Below are positions 48,001 through 56,729 of a DNA stretch of 64,000 bases, one piece after another (within the stretch, counting starts at the first letter, position 1; the number at the start of each line of letters is the position of its first letter). This DNA comes from Candidatus Borkfalkia faecipullorum. Lineage in GTDB: Bacteria; Bacillota; Clostridia; Christensenellales; Borkfalkiaceae. Under the pieces are notes generated by a model. It did not search any database, had not been told where the DNA came from, and saw nothing but the letters and a program-made list of their open reading frames with translations. A program made the position numbers and the translations under genes. The stretch lies in assembly GCA_019114245.1 (NCBI GenBank), contig DXFX01000009.1, forward strand, positions 42,888-106,887, in the 5' to 3' direction.

Positions 48001-51000
48001 CTGGCGGCGGAACAATTCCGCGGCTGGAAAAAGATCCGCAAAGTGCTCATAGAATCGGGCGGCGGGACGGAAATCCCCGTTTCCTGCTTTGACGGATGTG
48101 AAAGCCTGGAAGGGGTCAAGGTCGCGGGGCCGCTGCTCGGAATAGAACGTTTTGCGTTCAGAAACTGCAATATGCTCAAACGCCTGAAAACGGGCGGGGC
48201 GGAGGAAGATGCGGATGTTTCCCTTCGTCAAACGCAAAAGATCGCGGAAAATGCCTTTGAAAACTGTCATTCCGTCCGTACGATCTCATTTACGCTGAAA
48301 AGCGTTTCGGACGGCGCGTTCCGCGGCTGCGACGGGGCAGAGACGGTAAAAGTATGGCTGGACGAACCGGAAAAATGGATGGAAAGAAGAATCTGTTCCG
48401 TCTTTGCGGAAGAAAAAGATTTTGGGGCCGCGTATCTGAATCTGAAGAACGTAGAGGCGGAAAATGTGCAAATTCTGCCTTCCGGCCTGTTTTCCGGCTG
48501 CAAAAACGTCAGGCAGATCGTCTGCAACGGAAGGACGGAACAACTCGGCCCCGCAGCTTTTCAAGGCTGTTCGATGCTGGAAACGCTGCGCCTGGATTTT
48601 ACGGGAAAGGAACTGCCTGCGCACTGCTTTGAGGATTGCGGCGCGCTGTCCGGCGCAATGCGATTTGAAAATGTAGAAAAGATAGGCGAAGCCGCCTTTA
48701 AAAATTGCGGCAGGATCACCGAGATCGTTTTCCCCTCACAGGTGAATGTGCTGGGCGAAGAATGTTTTATGAACTGCAAAAATCTGCACTCCCTGCAGAT
48801 GGAGTTTACGGGAACCGAACTACCTGCAAACTGTTTTGCCCAATGCAGGGCGCTATCCTGTCCTCCCGAGTTGAGGAATACGGAGGAGATCCATGCGCAG
48901 GCATTTGCGGGCTGTGATGCGATCGTTCACCTCTGTATCGGGGCAGTGAAAGAAGGTCGCCTCGAAACTTTATTTCAGGATTCCTTTCAAAAGATCAGGT
49001 CTGTCGAATATGTGTCCCCTTACATTCCCGATAACTTTTTCAAGGGAATGACCGCTCTCGAAAAGATAGTGTTCAGGAAGCGGATCGTCAGGATCGGGAA
49101 CGGCGCTTTTTACGGGACAAAGTCGTTGAAAGAAGTCGGAAATCTTGAGGGTGCGGAAAGTGTAGGCAGATATGCTTTTGCTCACAGCGGGATCGAAAAG
49201 ATCAGGTTTACAGACGCTCTGGAACAGATCGGGGTGGGAGCGCTGGCGGGATGCAACTGCCTGCAGACAGCGGAAATGCCCGCGTGCTTCGATCGTTTCG
49301 GAAGCCTTTTCGATTGGAAACAAGGGCCCGGAACAAAAGAGATTGTTCAGAAGCATTCGGACAGAGAGAAAAAATACTATCTTCCCTCCTCCCTGCGCAA
49401 GGTCATCATCGCGGGCGGGCAGCTTTCGGAAGGGGCTTTCAGCGGGGTCGGGTGCGACGTTGAAGTGCGCTTCGCGCCGCAGGAGATCCCGAACGATGCG
49501 TTTTACGGATTCAGGGGGCGTCTGGACATCGACGTCTCGCAGGTTCGCACGGTCGGGGAAAACGCTTTCGGCTGCGTAAAATTCGGGGATCAAAGCATGG
49601 AACTGCCCGCCGTCGTTTCGATAGGCCGCTGTGCCTTTGAAGGTGCGCAAATGAAGGCTTTGGCGTTGGGAAAGGAGATCCGAAGCATTGCGGAGGATGC
49701 CTTTGCCCGCGCGGAGATCGAAAAGCTGCAGATTTCGGAAAACGAGTTTTACACTGCGGAAAATTCTCTGCTTGTCGCCGAAAAAAGCGGCAAGCTCCTG
49801 TATGCGGGCAAGGGGATCTCGGGAGAGGTTTCTCTCGGCGGCCGCGTGACAGAGATACAGGCGCACGCATTCGGAGACTGTAAAGGCCTTACCTGTATCC
49901 GCGTCGGGGATGCCGTGCAGATCGGAGAAAGAGCCTTTGAAAATTGCAGCGGACTGCTCTCTCTCGTCATTTCGGAGAAAACGCAGAAGATGGGCAGGGG
50001 CGTCTGCGAGGGTTGCGGAAACATTGTCTATCTCGAACTTCCCTTTTTGGGAGAAAGTGCAGACATACCGTATGCGCTGGATTACGTTTTCGGAGAAACG
50101 GGAGCGGGTAAACGGGCAGACGTCGCAGTCAGGGGCGGAAAGATCGCGCAGGGCGTCTTCCGTACAAATAAAAAGGCGGAATACGGGAAAATCGATCTTT
50201 CGCATACCGATTGCGAAGAGCTTTGCGAAGATTCTTTCCGCAATGCGGACATCGGAGAGCTGATCCTGCCCGATTCGCTGAAAACTGTACGGGAGGGCGC
50301 TTTCGGTGCGACAGTCGCAGACCGCGTTCTCTTTGCGGGGACAGATCCCCTCGGCAATATAGCGGTCACAGAGGATTGTATTTATTCCGCGGATACGTTG
50401 GTTTACAGATTTAAAAACTGCGACCTGCTGAATATCCGCGGAGGGACGAAACGGATCGGTAAGGATGCGTTTGATGTCAATGCGCGGGCGGAGAAACTTG
50501 TCCTTGCCGATGCGGAGATGCTCAGCGGCGAAAACCTTGCCGCCGTAAACGCCCTGGAGGGAGTTTCCGTGCTGGAAGTTTGGGCGGAGGTATCCGTGCC
50601 TTTCCATGAGCTGTTCAAAACTTTCTGCCGCGGCCTTACTTCTGTCACATACGGCGGAAGCGATTCCTGTGACGGTATGTTCGGCGGGCTGGAGAGTCTG
50701 ACGGAACTTCTGTCGCCGAATATCAGAGTCCTCAAAAACGGTTCTTTCGGGGGCTGCGGCAAACTGACGTTTCTGCCGTCCTTCCGAAAGTTGGAGGTCA
50801 TAGAAAAGGGCGCGTTTGACGGAATGCCCGAAATCAGCCTTCTGTATATCCCGGAAACCATTCAGACGATCGATCCCGAGGTGTTTGACGATGTGTCCGT
50901 CGGGCATCTCGTTGTCGGGGACAACCAAAACTATCGCTGCGAAGGCGGTATTCTTACCGACAGGCGGCGGACGGTCCTGTATGCGGAAAAAGAGATCAAA

Positions 51001-51660
51001 GGGAACGTCTGCCTCGACGGGGCGTCGGAGATCCGCAAGTCTGCATTCAAAAATTGCAGATCTCTGACGGGCGTAAAGGCGGATGTGCTCCTTGCGATCG
51101 GCGACAATGCCTTTGAAGGCTGCAAAAAACTCAGTTCTTTCGAGGTCATGGATTGCAAAAAAATAGGTCGGGAGGTGCTGCACGGGTGCAGGGCGCTCTC
51201 CGCTTTGCGGCTTCCTTACATCGGGCCTTCCGAAGACGTCGGCCGCAATATTCTCTATTTGTTTTCCCCCGATGAGGCTGTCAAAGCCGGGCAAATGCCC
51301 GCAGAGTCCGACATTGCGAAATATCTGCCGCCCGCGCTCAGGAAGGTAACGCTTTATCGGCAGAAGGTGATCGACGGAACGTTCAGCGGGTGCGCAAAGC
51401 TCTCCGAGATCAAACTGTCGGAGCGGACGCAGGAGATAAGTTCCATGTCTTTCAGCAAGTGTATCGGCCTGAAATATCTGGTCATTCCCGATTCCGTACA
51501 GAAGATCGGCGATTTTGCGTTTGCGGGCTGCGATTACGGCCTTGTAACGGAGCTTGCCGATAAGAAGCAGGAGGCGATGTTCTCCAAAAAATGGGACGTC
51601 ATCAAAAACGGATTCCTCGGCTTAGGTACCAAAAGAGTAAAGGTGAAATACAGGAGATGA
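45085..51660 (+). CDS. giant BspA-type leucine-rich-repeat protein, no signal peptide
   Basis: About 2191 residues. I place the start at the ATG at 45085 after GGGGG; an upstream TTG in frame is possible. The first ~130 residues are a helical domain with no signal peptide or membrane span. The remainder is LRR_5 (BspA/TpLRR) repeats of ~22-25 residues of the pattern I..xAFxxCxxLxxL. A longer module, LF....FN.xY..x.xVKI, then a xGW/GF.NL.KV strand, recurs several times (for example ~600-700 and ~990-1080). BspA repeats are usually on secreted adhesins; here the protein appears cytosolic. It is the first gene of a tightly spaced run ending in a kinase, with only 4 bases to the next gene. A scaffold or ligand-binding platform is inferred. 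No TPR, ATPase or effector domain is visible. Confidence 0.85.
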   Translation: MELQNLIGNIIKNNKTELFADPIAFLDTVRKECRSEQDAIKYIQLKVLLCLNGKFIQSLYLSVKDGSYCNVIESLSAFYDAQNISPRVYAYFIYVVLKGCGVAADRAEWFDPLQDTLDERSVPKENKTFGVGAYAEDLSEFCAGERSDSLKKFTGRRALVTVPCGYRTIERGAFAHHREIRWLTVPDTVVCIQEEAFGDCGELETVVLSSSLSEIPDKCFYDAGKLALVIAPNVRSVGQKAFYRSGISNYKKIGGGPEKIGAFAFFGCKKLKNIDLSRCRSAERGAFSECTEIRTLKLNDGIRLEAGLLSLFSKDAASFRSCGYHLEEITYVCERGEIPAALFAGLGCVRKITVEGKVKKIGERAFADCSALSELCMDFVGQEIPHGAFLNCGSMVRFPDFPMVGKIGNSAFAGCSSLKTLCFGTTVRTVGEGAFSGCAQLQNPGLSFESGEIAEECFSGCSSLKEISLEKVRIIGRGAFAGCAFGRGLSLSAATEFVGEGAFRNAEIGGVLELPCRAAFGKLAFEGVRGVRDLVLHSASLRDREGRSLQIYELFAENMETFNSRYEGIQNVKISADGIGDGAFMGWKNLKKVLVAAPIDRIGKNAFRNCTSLEGVKINADQVQIGESAFAGCASLRRLKTSVKSEKERDLDLSGVQFIGRLAFESCPFESIFIPASCKAEQEAFASCVQLKEIGIDCSTGEVPKPPYFYFAKDKEEFNTRFEGCRKAVYYNFRSVPEGFFEGFRNLREIGFVGNVEQIGRAAFSALPSLEQVSGCYIGTSLPESSFENCANLVGIFAAEKVKEIGPRAFKGCTSLTALSFGTVGELGDSAFAECSSLSRIEGNFICRTVGAYAFSGCRKLEDFSFLSDAREAGAYAFENSSIGAFPKTLGYIARGAFKNVSLGSVVTIPAGVRFEKGALEGIADFKTLVLEEKCVTDRAGEDFPLYQLFDDSLAAFNEKYFQLVNVKIKKGLAAEQFRGWKKIRKVLIESGGGTEIPVSCFDGCESLEGVKVAGPLLGIERFAFRNCNMLKRLKTGGAEEDADVSLRQTQKIAENAFENCHSVRTISFTLKSVSDGAFRGCDGAETVKVWLDEPEKWMERRICSVFAEEKDFGAAYLNLKNVEAENVQILPSGLFSGCKNVRQIVCNGRTEQLGPAAFQGCSMLETLRLDFTGKELPAHCFEDCGALSGAMRFENVEKIGEAAFKNCGRITEIVFPSQVNVLGEECFMNCKNLHSLQMEFTGTELPANCFAQCRALSCPPELRNTEEIHAQAFAGCDAIVHLCIGAVKEGRLETLFQDSFQKIRSVEYVSPYIPDNFFKGMTALEKIVFRKRIVRIGNGAFYGTKSLKEVGNLEGAESVGRYAFAHSGIEKIRFTDALEQIGVGALAGCNCLQTAEMPACFDRFGSLFDWKQGPGTKEIVQKHSDREKKYYLPSSLRKVIIAGGQLSEGAFSGVGCDVEVRFAPQEIPNDAFYGFRGRLDIDVSQVRTVGENAFGCVKFGDQSMELPAVVSIGRCAFEGAQMKALALGKEIRSIAEDAFARAEIEKLQISENEFYTAENSLLVAEKSGKLLYAGKGISGEVSLGGRVTEIQAHAFGDCKGLTCIRVGDAVQIGERAFENCSGLLSLVISEKTQKMGRGVCEGCGNIVYLELPFLGESADIPYALDYVFGETGAGKRADVAVRGGKIAQGVFRTNKKAEYGKIDLSHTDCEELCEDSFRNADIGELILPDSLKTVREGAFGATVADRVLFAGTDPLGNIAVTEDCIYSADTLVYRFKNCDLLNIRGGTKRIGKDAFDVNARAEKLVLADAEMLSGENLAAVNALEGVSVLEVWAEVSVPFHELFKTFCRGLTSVTYGGSDSCDGMFGGLESLTELLSPNIRVLKNGSFGGCGKLTFLPSFRKLEVIEKGAFDGMPEISLLYIPETIQTIDPEVFDDVSVGHLVVGDNQNYRCEGGILTDRRRTVLYAEKEIKGNVCLDGASEIRKSAFKNCRSLTGVKADVLLAIGDNAFEGCKKLSSFEVMDCKKIGREVLHGCRALSALRLPYIGPSEDVGRNILYLFSPDEAVKAGQMPAESDIAKYLPPALRKVTLYRQKVIDGTFSGCAKLSEIKLSERTQEISSMSFSKCIGLKYLVIPDSVQKIGDFAFAGCDYGLVTELADKKQEAMFSKKWDVIKNGFLGLGTKRVKVKYRR

Positions 51661-51664
51661 CTTT

Positions 51665-52363
51665 ATGGAACAGAATTATGCGCAGTTCGACCTGATCGTT
51701 TTTCTCGATCACAGGTCTTTGGCGGAGGCAGATCTTTCCTTTCTTGACGGGATCGATGATTCAAAGACGAAAGTCAGGGTCATGACAAGGGAGGTCGCCC
51801 TGTTCAACGATCGTTATAAGAACATGGCGGATGCGGAAAAGAAAAAAGTTTTCAAAGAGAAAAAGGTGGACCTGCTGAACAGGCTCATCGGCGAAAACAA
51901 GCTCAGGTTTCTGGGCGCGGCAGACGAGCAGGATCCCGAGTATCATCTTCTGGCGATCCTGGTCGGGAAGTATTATCGGCAAAACGTTTTGCTCATCACA
52001 AACGATGCGGAAAAGGCAAAACCGTTTTTGCCGCTGATCCCCGTATACGAGGTGTTCGGGCAGGTGCTGAAAATTATTTCTCTGACGGATACCGCAACGG
52101 AGTACGCATTTGAAGACAGCCGCAAAGCCTTGGCAAAATTGTCGGCAGCGGGGGAGAGCGCGCCGTCCGCAACGGACGTTGCGGAACCCGCAAAAGAGGA
52201 AGAAGACCGCACCGCAGAGGCGCGGGAAGAGCAGAACGCCGAAACCGCGGGGCAGGACGATGCGGAAAAAAACGATCCTGACGGCGAAGAAGGCGGAAAA
52301 GCGGAAACTTTGGAACCGTCCGGAAGCAGAGAGGATCAGCCCGACGACGAATTTGATTTTTAA
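51665..52363 (+). CDS. PIN-like domain protein with acidic tail
   Basis: 232 residues; the AGGAG site overlaps the stop of the LRR gene. Residues ~8-140 look PIN-like: FDLIVFLDHRSL at the start (first acidic residue), a central DPEYHLLAILVGKYY helix, and VLLITNDAEKAKPFLPLI, which matches the PIN LxTND strand-loop. The last ~75 residues are low-complexity Ala/Glu/Asp, ending PDDEFDF. A similar PIN-like region forms the N-terminus of the kinase at 56730. PIN folds are often metal-dependent RNases, but the full four-acid active site is not convincing here. It could be an inactive sensor or substrate. Its place directly before the vWA genes suggests a role in the same pathway. Confidence 0.55.
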   Translation: MEQNYAQFDLIVFLDHRSLAEADLSFLDGIDDSKTKVRVMTREVALFNDRYKNMADAEKKKVFKEKKVDLLNRLIGENKLRFLGAADEQDPEYHLLAILVGKYYRQNVLLITNDAEKAKPFLPLIPVYEVFGQVLKIISLTDTATEYAFEDSRKALAKLSAAGESAPSATDVAEPAKEEEDRTAEAREEQNAETAGQDDAEKNDPDGEEGGKAETLEPSGSREDQPDDEFDF

Positions 52364-52374
52364 AGGAGGGATTT

Positions 52375-53115
52375 ATGAGCAATTCTTATCTCGGCGATGA
52401 TGATTTGATTTTCAACACTTCATCGAGAATACCTGTGTGTCTTTGTATCGATACGAGCGGCTCGATGGATCAGTACGACGATACGGATACGAGCCGGATC
52501 GAACGCGTGAAAAAGGGCGTCGCTCAGTTTTATGCGGAATTGCGGGAGAACGATCTTACAAAATATTCCGCGGAAGTTGCGATCGTGGGGTTCAGCACTA
52601 CACCTTACATAGTGCAGGATTTCAAGACGATGGATCTCGTCGACGCCGCTTCGGTCAACCTTATCCCGCACGGGAAAGGAGATCTGGGGAAGGGCGTCCT
52701 GAAAGCGCTGGAATTGCTGCAGGGCCGCAAGGAATCCTATAAGAGAAACGGCATCGATTATTACCAGCCGTGGCTGATCATCATGACGGACGGGCGGCCG
52801 ACGGGCGAAGAAAACACGATGGCAGACCTCAGACAGGCACAGCAGAAAGTCACGGAAATGGAAAAAAGCAAAAAACTTACGGTCATCCCCGTCTTTATCG
52901 GGAGGACGGAAGGCGATTCCGAGTTGAGCGAGATCGATTCCAAGGCCGATAAATACCTTTCCGGATTTTCCCAAAAGAATGCGCCGCTGCAGCTCAGCTC
53001 GGGCGAAAAGTTCAGCAGGTTTTTCGAATGGCTGGGGAAGAGCGTCAGCATCGTGACAAGCGATTCGGACGTCGAACTCGATTTTGCAGATCTCACGGAC
53101 TGGGACGAAATTTAA
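52375..53115 (+). CDS. TerY-like vWA domain protein 1
   Basis: 246 residues; AAAGGAGG site. First of four tandem paralogues. The N-terminus SYLGDDDLIFNTSSRIPVC leads into the vWA domain, with the metal-site motif D26TSGS. MTDGRPT supplies the second acidic residue. The usual MIDAS Thr is replaced in GKGDLGKGV, so its metal binding may differ from its paralogues. All four share a YYQPWL strand, an FFEWLGKSVSIV helix and a DWxEI C-terminus. TerY-type vWA proteins are intracellular metal-dependent adaptors that sit beside a PP2C phosphatase and a Ser/Thr kinase. Confidence 0.85.
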   Translation: MSNSYLGDDDLIFNTSSRIPVCLCIDTSGSMDQYDDTDTSRIERVKKGVAQFYAELRENDLTKYSAEVAIVGFSTTPYIVQDFKTMDLVDAASVNLIPHGKGDLGKGVLKALELLQGRKESYKRNGIDYYQPWLIIMTDGRPTGEENTMADLRQAQQKVTEMEKSKKLTVIPVFIGRTEGDSELSEIDSKADKYLSGFSQKNAPLQLSSGEKFSRFFEWLGKSVSIVTSDSDVELDFADLTDWDEI

Positions 53116-53130
53116 AGAGAGGGTACACTT

Positions 53131-53880
53131 ATGAGCAAATATTTAGGAGAAGACGATCTGATACTCAATACATCCTCGAGGATCCCTGTCTGTCTGTGTA
53201 TCGATACTTCCGCTTCTATGCGGCGCGTTATCGACGGCACGGGCAGGGATACAGGCGAAACAGAGTTTGTGGACGGAAAACTCTGGAGGATCGTTGAAGG
53301 CGGAAAAAACCTTCTCGACAATATGAACGAGGGCTTGGAGGCGTTTTATAAAGCGATCAACAGCAACGAACAGGCAAAGCTTTCCTGCGAACTCGCCGTC
53401 GTCACTTTTGACGACGAAGCGCGCGTTTTGGAGGATTTCGGCACTCTGGATAAGAAACGGCCGGTCAGGATCAGTGAAACGGGGGACAATACCGCTCTCG
53501 GAGAGGGGATCTCCCTTGCGCTGAAACTCCTGGAAACCAGAAAAAGAGAATATCGGAAAAACGGCGTGGATTATTACCAGCCCTGGCTTGTCATCTTTAC
53601 CGACGGGGACGCATCGGACAGCGTCGCCGAGGCACGGCAGAAAATCAGGAGCCTGGAAGAGGAGAAAAAACTGACCGTGTTTACGTTTGCCCTGTCGGAC
53701 GATGTGAACATGAAAGCTCTCGGCGAACTTTCGAGGAGAAGGCCCATTTCTCTGAAAACCGACAAACTGGAGGAGTTTTTCGAGTGGCTCGGCAAGAGCG
53801 TCAGCACCGTTTCCATGTCGCAGGTCGGCGAGAAATTAAAGCTGGATACCTCAGGCATGGACGATTGGGCAGAAATTTAA
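53131..53880 (+). CDS. TerY-like vWA domain protein 2
   Basis: 249 residues, 15 bases after the previous gene. Same architecture as its neighbours: YLGEDDLILNTSSRIPVC, metal-site D25TSAS, then an extra ~20-residue polar insert (RRVIDGTGRDTGETEF) not found in the other three. The GDNTALGEG loop keeps the MIDAS Thr, FTDGDAS gives the distal Asp, and it ends GMDDWAEI. The insert sits next to the metal site and could change partner choice. Function is inferred from the TerY-P neighbourhood. Confidence 0.85.
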   Translation: MSKYLGEDDLILNTSSRIPVCLCIDTSASMRRVIDGTGRDTGETEFVDGKLWRIVEGGKNLLDNMNEGLEAFYKAINSNEQAKLSCELAVVTFDDEARVLEDFGTLDKKRPVRISETGDNTALGEGISLALKLLETRKREYRKNGVDYYQPWLVIFTDGDASDSVAEARQKIRSLEEEKKLTVFTFALSDDVNMKALGELSRRRPISLKTDKLEEFFEWLGKSVSTVSMSQVGEKLKLDTSGMDDWAEI

Positions 53881-53968
53881 GGGAAAACACGAAAAAGCCC
53901 GTTTTTTGGCAAAAATTTTTGCAGAAAATACGGGAGAATCAGGAAACGTAAGAATCAAAGGAGTTACA

Positions 53969-54640
53969 ATGAGCAATCAATTTTTGGGAGAAGACGATCT
54001 TGTGCTGAATACCGCTTCCAGGATCCCTGTGTGCCTTTGTCTGGACGTGAGCAGCAGCATGATGGGGTGCATCGGCGAGCTGAACAGCGGCGTCAACGAG
54101 TTTTACCGCGCTGTGAGAAGCAATGAAGCGGCGAGGCAGTCCTGCGAAATCGCGGTCGTAACATTCGGGTCGGACGTAAAGGTCGTGGAAGATTATTCTT
54201 CGGTAGATACGAAAGAACCCGCGGCAATGCAGGCGTACGGCGGAACGGCCATGACGGAAGGGACGGAAAAAGCCCTGGAAATTCTGGAGAAAAGGAAAGA
54301 ACAGTACAAGCAGAACGGGATCGACTATTACCAGCCCTGGCTCGTCATCATGTCGGACGGCGAACCGAACGACCCCGCCACGTTAAAGAAGGTTCAGGAG
54401 AAGATCAGACAGCTGGAAGCGGACAGAAAACTCGTCGTGTTTGCCATAGGCATCGGCAGCGGGGTAAATATGGATATTATGGACAACTTCTCCAAGAGGA
54501 AGGCAAAAAAATTAAAAGGATACAAATTTGAAGACTTTTTTGAATGGCTGGGGAAAAGCGTTTCCATCGTTTCCCAATCTCAGGTCGGCGAAAAAGTAAA
54601 ACTGGATACGTCCGGAATGGACGACTGGGCAGAAATTTAA
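53969..54640 (+). CDS. TerY-like vWA domain protein 3
   Basis: 223 residues from the ATG at 53969 (AAAGGAG); an earlier in-frame start is possible but has no site. The gap before it (88 bases) is the longest within the cluster. Motifs: FLGEDDLVLNTASRIPVC, metal-site D26VSSS, GGTAMTEGT (MIDAS Thr), MSDGEPN, and the shared GMDDWAEI end. It is the shortest and cleanest copy, and nearest to a minimal TerY vWA. Confidence 0.85.
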   Translation: MSNQFLGEDDLVLNTASRIPVCLCLDVSSSMMGCIGELNSGVNEFYRAVRSNEAARQSCEIAVVTFGSDVKVVEDYSSVDTKEPAAMQAYGGTAMTEGTEKALEILEKRKEQYKQNGIDYYQPWLVIMSDGEPNDPATLKKVQEKIRQLEADRKLVVFAIGIGSGVNMDIMDNFSKRKAKKLKGYKFEDFFEWLGKSVSIVSQSQVGEKVKLDTSGMDDWAEI

Positions 54641-54654
54641 AGGAGGACAAAAAC

Positions 54655-55389
54655 ATGAGCGACTTTTTTGGCGAAGACGATTCTGTCGAAAAAAACAATT
54701 CTTATATCGGGGACGACGATCTCATCACAAACACATCGAGCAGGCTGCCCGTCTGCCTTTGTCTGGATATTTCCGGCTCCATGAAGAAAAATGACGCCAT
54801 CTCTGCGCTGAACGAGGGCGTCGAAGCCTTTTATCAGGCGATCAGGGAGGACGAACAGGCCCGCAATTCCTGCGAGATCGCCGTGATCACTTTCAACAGC
54901 GAAGTCAAGATAGCGGAAGAATTTTCCACGGTCGATAAGAAGGGGAAAGTTCATTTTACGGCGGAGGGAGGAACGGCCCTGGCTCATGCGGTCAACAGGG
55001 CGCTGGATCTTCTGGAAGAACGCAAAAATTCGTATAAGGCCAACGGCGTGGACTATTATCAGCCTTGGCTTGTGATCATTACGGACGGAAAACCCGGGGA
55101 TCCGGAAGACATTCCGCAGGCGCAGAGCAGGACAAAAAAACTGGCGGAAGAAAGAAAGCTCACGCTGTTCCCCATTGCCGTGGGCAGCGACGACAACGAG
55201 GAAAAATACAGGCAGGTCATGGATGTCCTCAACGGGTTCAGCAACAAATCGGCAAAACATCTGAAAGATCTCAAATTTTCCGATTTTTTTGAATGGTTGG
55301 GCAAGAGCGTTACCATCGTGTCGGCCTCGAAGGTCGGAGATAAAGTCAGGCTCGATACGACAGGCATGGACGATTGGGCGGAAATCTGA
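54655..55389 (+). CDS. TerY-like vWA domain protein 4
   Basis: 244 residues from the ATG after AGGAGG (54640-54645). The conserved N-terminal tag appears twice: FFGEDDSVEKNN and then YIGDDDLITNTSSRLPVC, as if the segment were duplicated. Metal-site D38ISGS, GGTALAHAV and ITDGKPG keep all MIDAS positions. A short insert (SDDNEEKYRQVMD) precedes the FFEWLGKSV helix, and the protein ends GMDDWAEI. The PP2C gene starts 17 bases later, which supports a functional set. Confidence 0.85.
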   Translation: MSDFFGEDDSVEKNNSYIGDDDLITNTSSRLPVCLCLDISGSMKKNDAISALNEGVEAFYQAIREDEQARNSCEIAVITFNSEVKIAEEFSTVDKKGKVHFTAEGGTALAHAVNRALDLLEERKNSYKANGVDYYQPWLVIITDGKPGDPEDIPQAQSRTKKLAEERKLTLFPIAVGSDDNEEKYRQVMDVLNGFSNKSAKHLKDLKFSDFFEWLGKSVTIVSASKVGDKVRLDTTGMDDWAEI

Positions 55390-55406
55390 TCACGGACGAA
55401 TGCGGT

Positions 55407-56726
55407 ATGAGTAAAGAATGGTTTTTGAATTATGGCGAATTGGCAGGGAAAAGCCACCTTTCCCGAAAAATTCCCTGTCAGGACAGAGCGCTGTGCAGAC
55501 AGGGGAACGGAGTGACCGTCGCCGTCCTTTCGGATGGCTGCGGAAGCTCCCCGATCTCTCAATACGGATCGCAGGTGACCACGGAATGCCTGTGCAAACT
55601 CTTTATCGAAGAGTTTGACGCGATCCACAGCGCGCAGATCCTCACCTCCAGAAAAATGATCGTAGACGCCATTGTGCTTTCCCTGTACGGATTTATTCGC
55701 TCCAACGGGGAAATTTTCAGCGCATACAAAGCGGAAAACATTGAAAAATACAACGAGTTTACCCAAAAGAGAAGCGAGGAAGAGTTTTTTCTGGATGCAC
55801 TCAATGCCACCGCGCTGTTTGCCGCCGAAAAAGAGGGCGAGTATATCATCGGCCAGATCGGGGACGGTGTGATCGGCGGCGTTGTTCGCAATCGTTTGAA
55901 AATCATCATGGAAGAAAAAAAAGAGGGGGAAATCAACGGGACGTTTTATCCTGCCAACATCTATACTCTCGCGCTGAAAAATCCGGATTGGTACGGTTGC
56001 GCACAGTTTCAGCTGAAAAAACCGAAAAATACGGATGTTTCCGCGTTTATTCTCACTTCAGACGGGGTGGATTCCTTTTTCGATCTGCGCGTCCCGTTCC
56101 AGAAAAAATACACGACCGGCGTGGATAAATTGTTCAGATGCACGGTGGAAGCTTCCTCTTTTGAGGAATCCAAGGCGATTCTGGACGAACAGTTTTTACC
56201 AGCCCTGGTCAACGGTTCGAGGGCGATGGACGATTGCAGCGTTGCCGTCATCGTCAGGAAAGATTATTTTATCGGGCAGGACGGGTACGCCGTTACAATG
56301 TATGAAAGGCCGAAAGAGGCCGCAGAACAATCTCCCGCAGAACAATCTCCCGCAGAGCAATCTCCCGTAGACGCAAAAACCACCGTTTCCGAAGGCCGGA
56401 CGCCGGAATGCGCGCAGAACGTGTGGTACGGGGAATTCGGAGAGGAATACCTCGGGCTGGAACAGAGGATCCGCGAACGGATCGGTGAAGAAGCCGAAGG
56501 AGTATTGGAAAAACTCGGGAAAACGGAGGGAGAAGCCGCTCATAAAATGGAGGTGATGCGGATGTATGCCTCTGTCCTGGACGCCATAGCAACGTTCGGC
56601 TGTTTCGATTTCGACCCGACGATCCATGACGAAAGGATCTTCGGAGAGATCTACGACATGGACGCGGGGATCTCCTGCAAGCCTGCAGACACCGCAGAGG
56701 GAAAGTACAGCATTTATCGGGAATGA
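55407..56726 (+). CDS. PP2C-like protein phosphatase of the TerY-P type
   Basis: 439 residues; I start at the ATG at 55407. The PP2C core spans ~1-290: KIPCQDRALC, then VLSDGCGSSPIS (metal Asp, in the place of DGMG), GQIGDGVIGG, LTSDGVDSFFDL, and a DDCSVAVIV strand near the end. PP2C enzymes remove phosphate from Ser/Thr using two metal ions. A 15-base repeat (56325-56369) encodes EQSPA three times as a linker, followed by a ~110-residue helical C-terminal domain of unknown fold. It is 3 bases from the kinase gene, which fits an opposing phosphatase/kinase pair acting on the vWA proteins or the LRR scaffold. Confidence 0.8.
   Translation: MSKEWFLNYGELAGKSHLSRKIPCQDRALCRQGNGVTVAVLSDGCGSSPISQYGSQVTTECLCKLFIEEFDAIHSAQILTSRKMIVDAIVLSLYGFIRSNGEIFSAYKAENIEKYNEFTQKRSEEEFFLDALNATALFAAEKEGEYIIGQIGDGVIGGVVRNRLKIIMEEKKEGEINGTFYPANIYTLALKNPDWYGCAQFQLKKPKNTDVSAFILTSDGVDSFFDLRVPFQKKYTTGVDKLFRCTVEASSFEESKAILDEQFLPALVNGSRAMDDCSVAVIVRKDYFIGQDGYAVTMYERPKEAAEQSPAEQSPAEQSPVDAKTTVSEGRTPECAQNVWYGEFGEEYLGLEQRIRERIGEEAEGVLEKLGKTEGEAAHKMEVMRMYASVLDAIATFGCFDFDPTIHDERIFGEIYDMDAGISCKPADTAEGKYSIYRE
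56325..56369 (+). repeat. three 15-bp direct repeats in the phosphatase linker
   Basis: GAACAATCTCCCGCA at 56325, 56340 and (two changes) 56355, encoding EQSPA units. Such in-frame repeats can change copy number without breaking the gene. Confidence 0.85.
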
Positions 56727-56729
56727 GTT

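Noticed and set aside
48970-51294. A 774-codon minus-strand frame
   Set aside because: Antisense to the LRR repeats; its apparent repeats mirror them.
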